Shown: positions 44,527 through 44,922 of the stretch, piece by piece
How positions within the stretch are numbered: position 1 is the first letter of the stretch
Layout of the letters: every line of letters starts with the position of its first letter
IMG/VR virus record: IMGVR_UViG_3300032240_001350
Coordinates: 1-44,922 of that record
DNA from: a virus
Strand: one strand, 5' to 3'
DNA length: 44,922 nt
Notes under the pieces: model-generated
Told to the model about the DNA's origin: nothing
Database searches by the model: none
Seen by the model: only the letters and a program-made list of their open reading frames with translations
Translations under genes and position numbers: made by a program

Positions 44527-44922
44527 ATGAAACATAATGCAAAAAAAGTGGGGAATTTATGGAGGCTAGACCCACCAGAAAAAATAAAACAACAGTTATG
44601 TCAGTGCAATAAGATAGGTATGCCTGCGGTATCCCCGTATAACATACTCGAAATTAGTGAAGAGCAAGTATCAAAAGCAAAAATTTTACCAAATCGTAAC
44701 TCAATAATAGATATGCTTGCTGGAATGAATAAAGAATTACGGGTTATGGAAGTTGGAACTGCTGCTGGAGATTTTGCCCAGGCTCTTGTTGATGGCCTTA
44801 AACTTAATAAGTTAGTGCTTATAGATACTTTTGATAATCCAGACATGATGCCAAATTCAGAAGATAGATACGATGCAAAAGGCAACTATTCTTTTGTCCT
44901 TGAAAGATTTAAAGATAACCCA
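44527..44922 (+). CDS. Class I SAM-dependent methyltransferase (3' partial)
   Basis: An open frame of 132 codons runs off the right edge. After a 65-residue N-terminal region comes motif I, MEVGTAAGDFAQALVDG, and then the acidic strand end LVLIDTFDNPDMM. This matches the family of the minus-strand methyltransferase at 43119 (EVGVAWG). Position and divergent promoters suggest that the two genes belong to one function. The C-terminal half is outside the window. Confidence 0.7.
   Translation, partial: MKHNAKKVGNLWRLDPPEKIKQQLCQCNKIGMPAVSPYNILEISEEQVSKAKILPNRNSIIDMLAGMNKELRVMEVGTAAGDFAQALVDGLKLNKLVLIDTFDNPDMMPNSEDRYDAKGNYSFVLERFKDNP

Noticed and set aside
1-44922. Integrase, attachment sites or insertion sequences
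   Set aside because: No tyrosine or serine integrase, transposase or terminal inverted repeats were recognised. The small HTH at 19042 is too short to be a recombinase.

Overview
The window is a compact, A+T-rich stretch of a tailed double-stranded DNA phage genome. It holds 74 protein genes and one tRNA-Asn, and no non-coding gap is longer than about 125 bases. Phage identity rests on a tail gene entering from the left edge, a terminase small/large pair, a full replication set (DnaB helicase, CHC2/TOPRIM primase, a likely ssDNA-binding protein, DnaE polymerase, RecA, a Cas4-like nuclease, a RuvC-like resolvase) and a CHAP endolysin with holin-like proteins. An actinobacterial host is inferred from a WhiB-type protein, a DUF7455-like Cys/His protein and several leaderless-looking promoters. 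The low G+C points to freshwater Nanopelagicales (acI) rather than high-GC actinomycetes; that is inference, not proof. Portal, capsid and tape-measure genes are not in the window.

Layout. 1-5242: end of the tail/fibre module. 5242-7662: zinc-ribbon and MerR-like proteins leading to DnaB. 7684-13832: primase, ssDNA-binding protein, DnaE, RecA. 13829-16853: small nucleases plus four related 2-oxoglutarate/Fe(II) oxygenase genes. 16856-19593: Cas4-like nuclease, RuvC-like resolvase, small regulators, DUF1599 protein. 19583-21896: terminase. 21913-25844: two exported Ala-rich proteins, one over 900 residues. 25837-26306: holin-like membrane proteins. 26371-27683: an RsmI-like methyltransferase overlapping a proteasome-type Ntn hydrolase. 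27699-28695: acidic protein and secreted subtilase. 28706-34505: tRNA-Asn, a duplicated unknown family, a glycosyltransferase, two oxygenases and a carbamoyltransferase. 34543-41361: CHAP lysin and many small accessory genes (an APS-kinase/nucleotidyltransferase fusion, a fifth oxygenase of the replication-module type, secreted nuclease, thioredoxin, SLOG-like, WhiB, XapX). A strong hairpin terminator at 41374-41402 separates these from a minus-strand cassette (41412-44493) of oxygenases, an SGNH-like protein and a methyltransferase. A divergent methyltransferase runs off the right edge.

How it works together. Most genes overlap by 1-14 bases (ATGA, TAATG), so translation is probably coupled within long operons. 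New operons begin at extended -10 boxes (TGnTATAAT or TATACT) placed at or just after the previous stop codon. In about seven cases the box lies only 5-7 bases before the start codon, which predicts leaderless mRNAs. The features most worth following are nine 2OG/Fe(II) oxygenases in two families, the RsmI-like/proteasome-like gene pair, the carbamoyltransferase-oxygenase-glycosyltransferase cluster, the kinase/nucleotidyltransferase fusion, and a large secreted protein whose apparent start codon is AUA.
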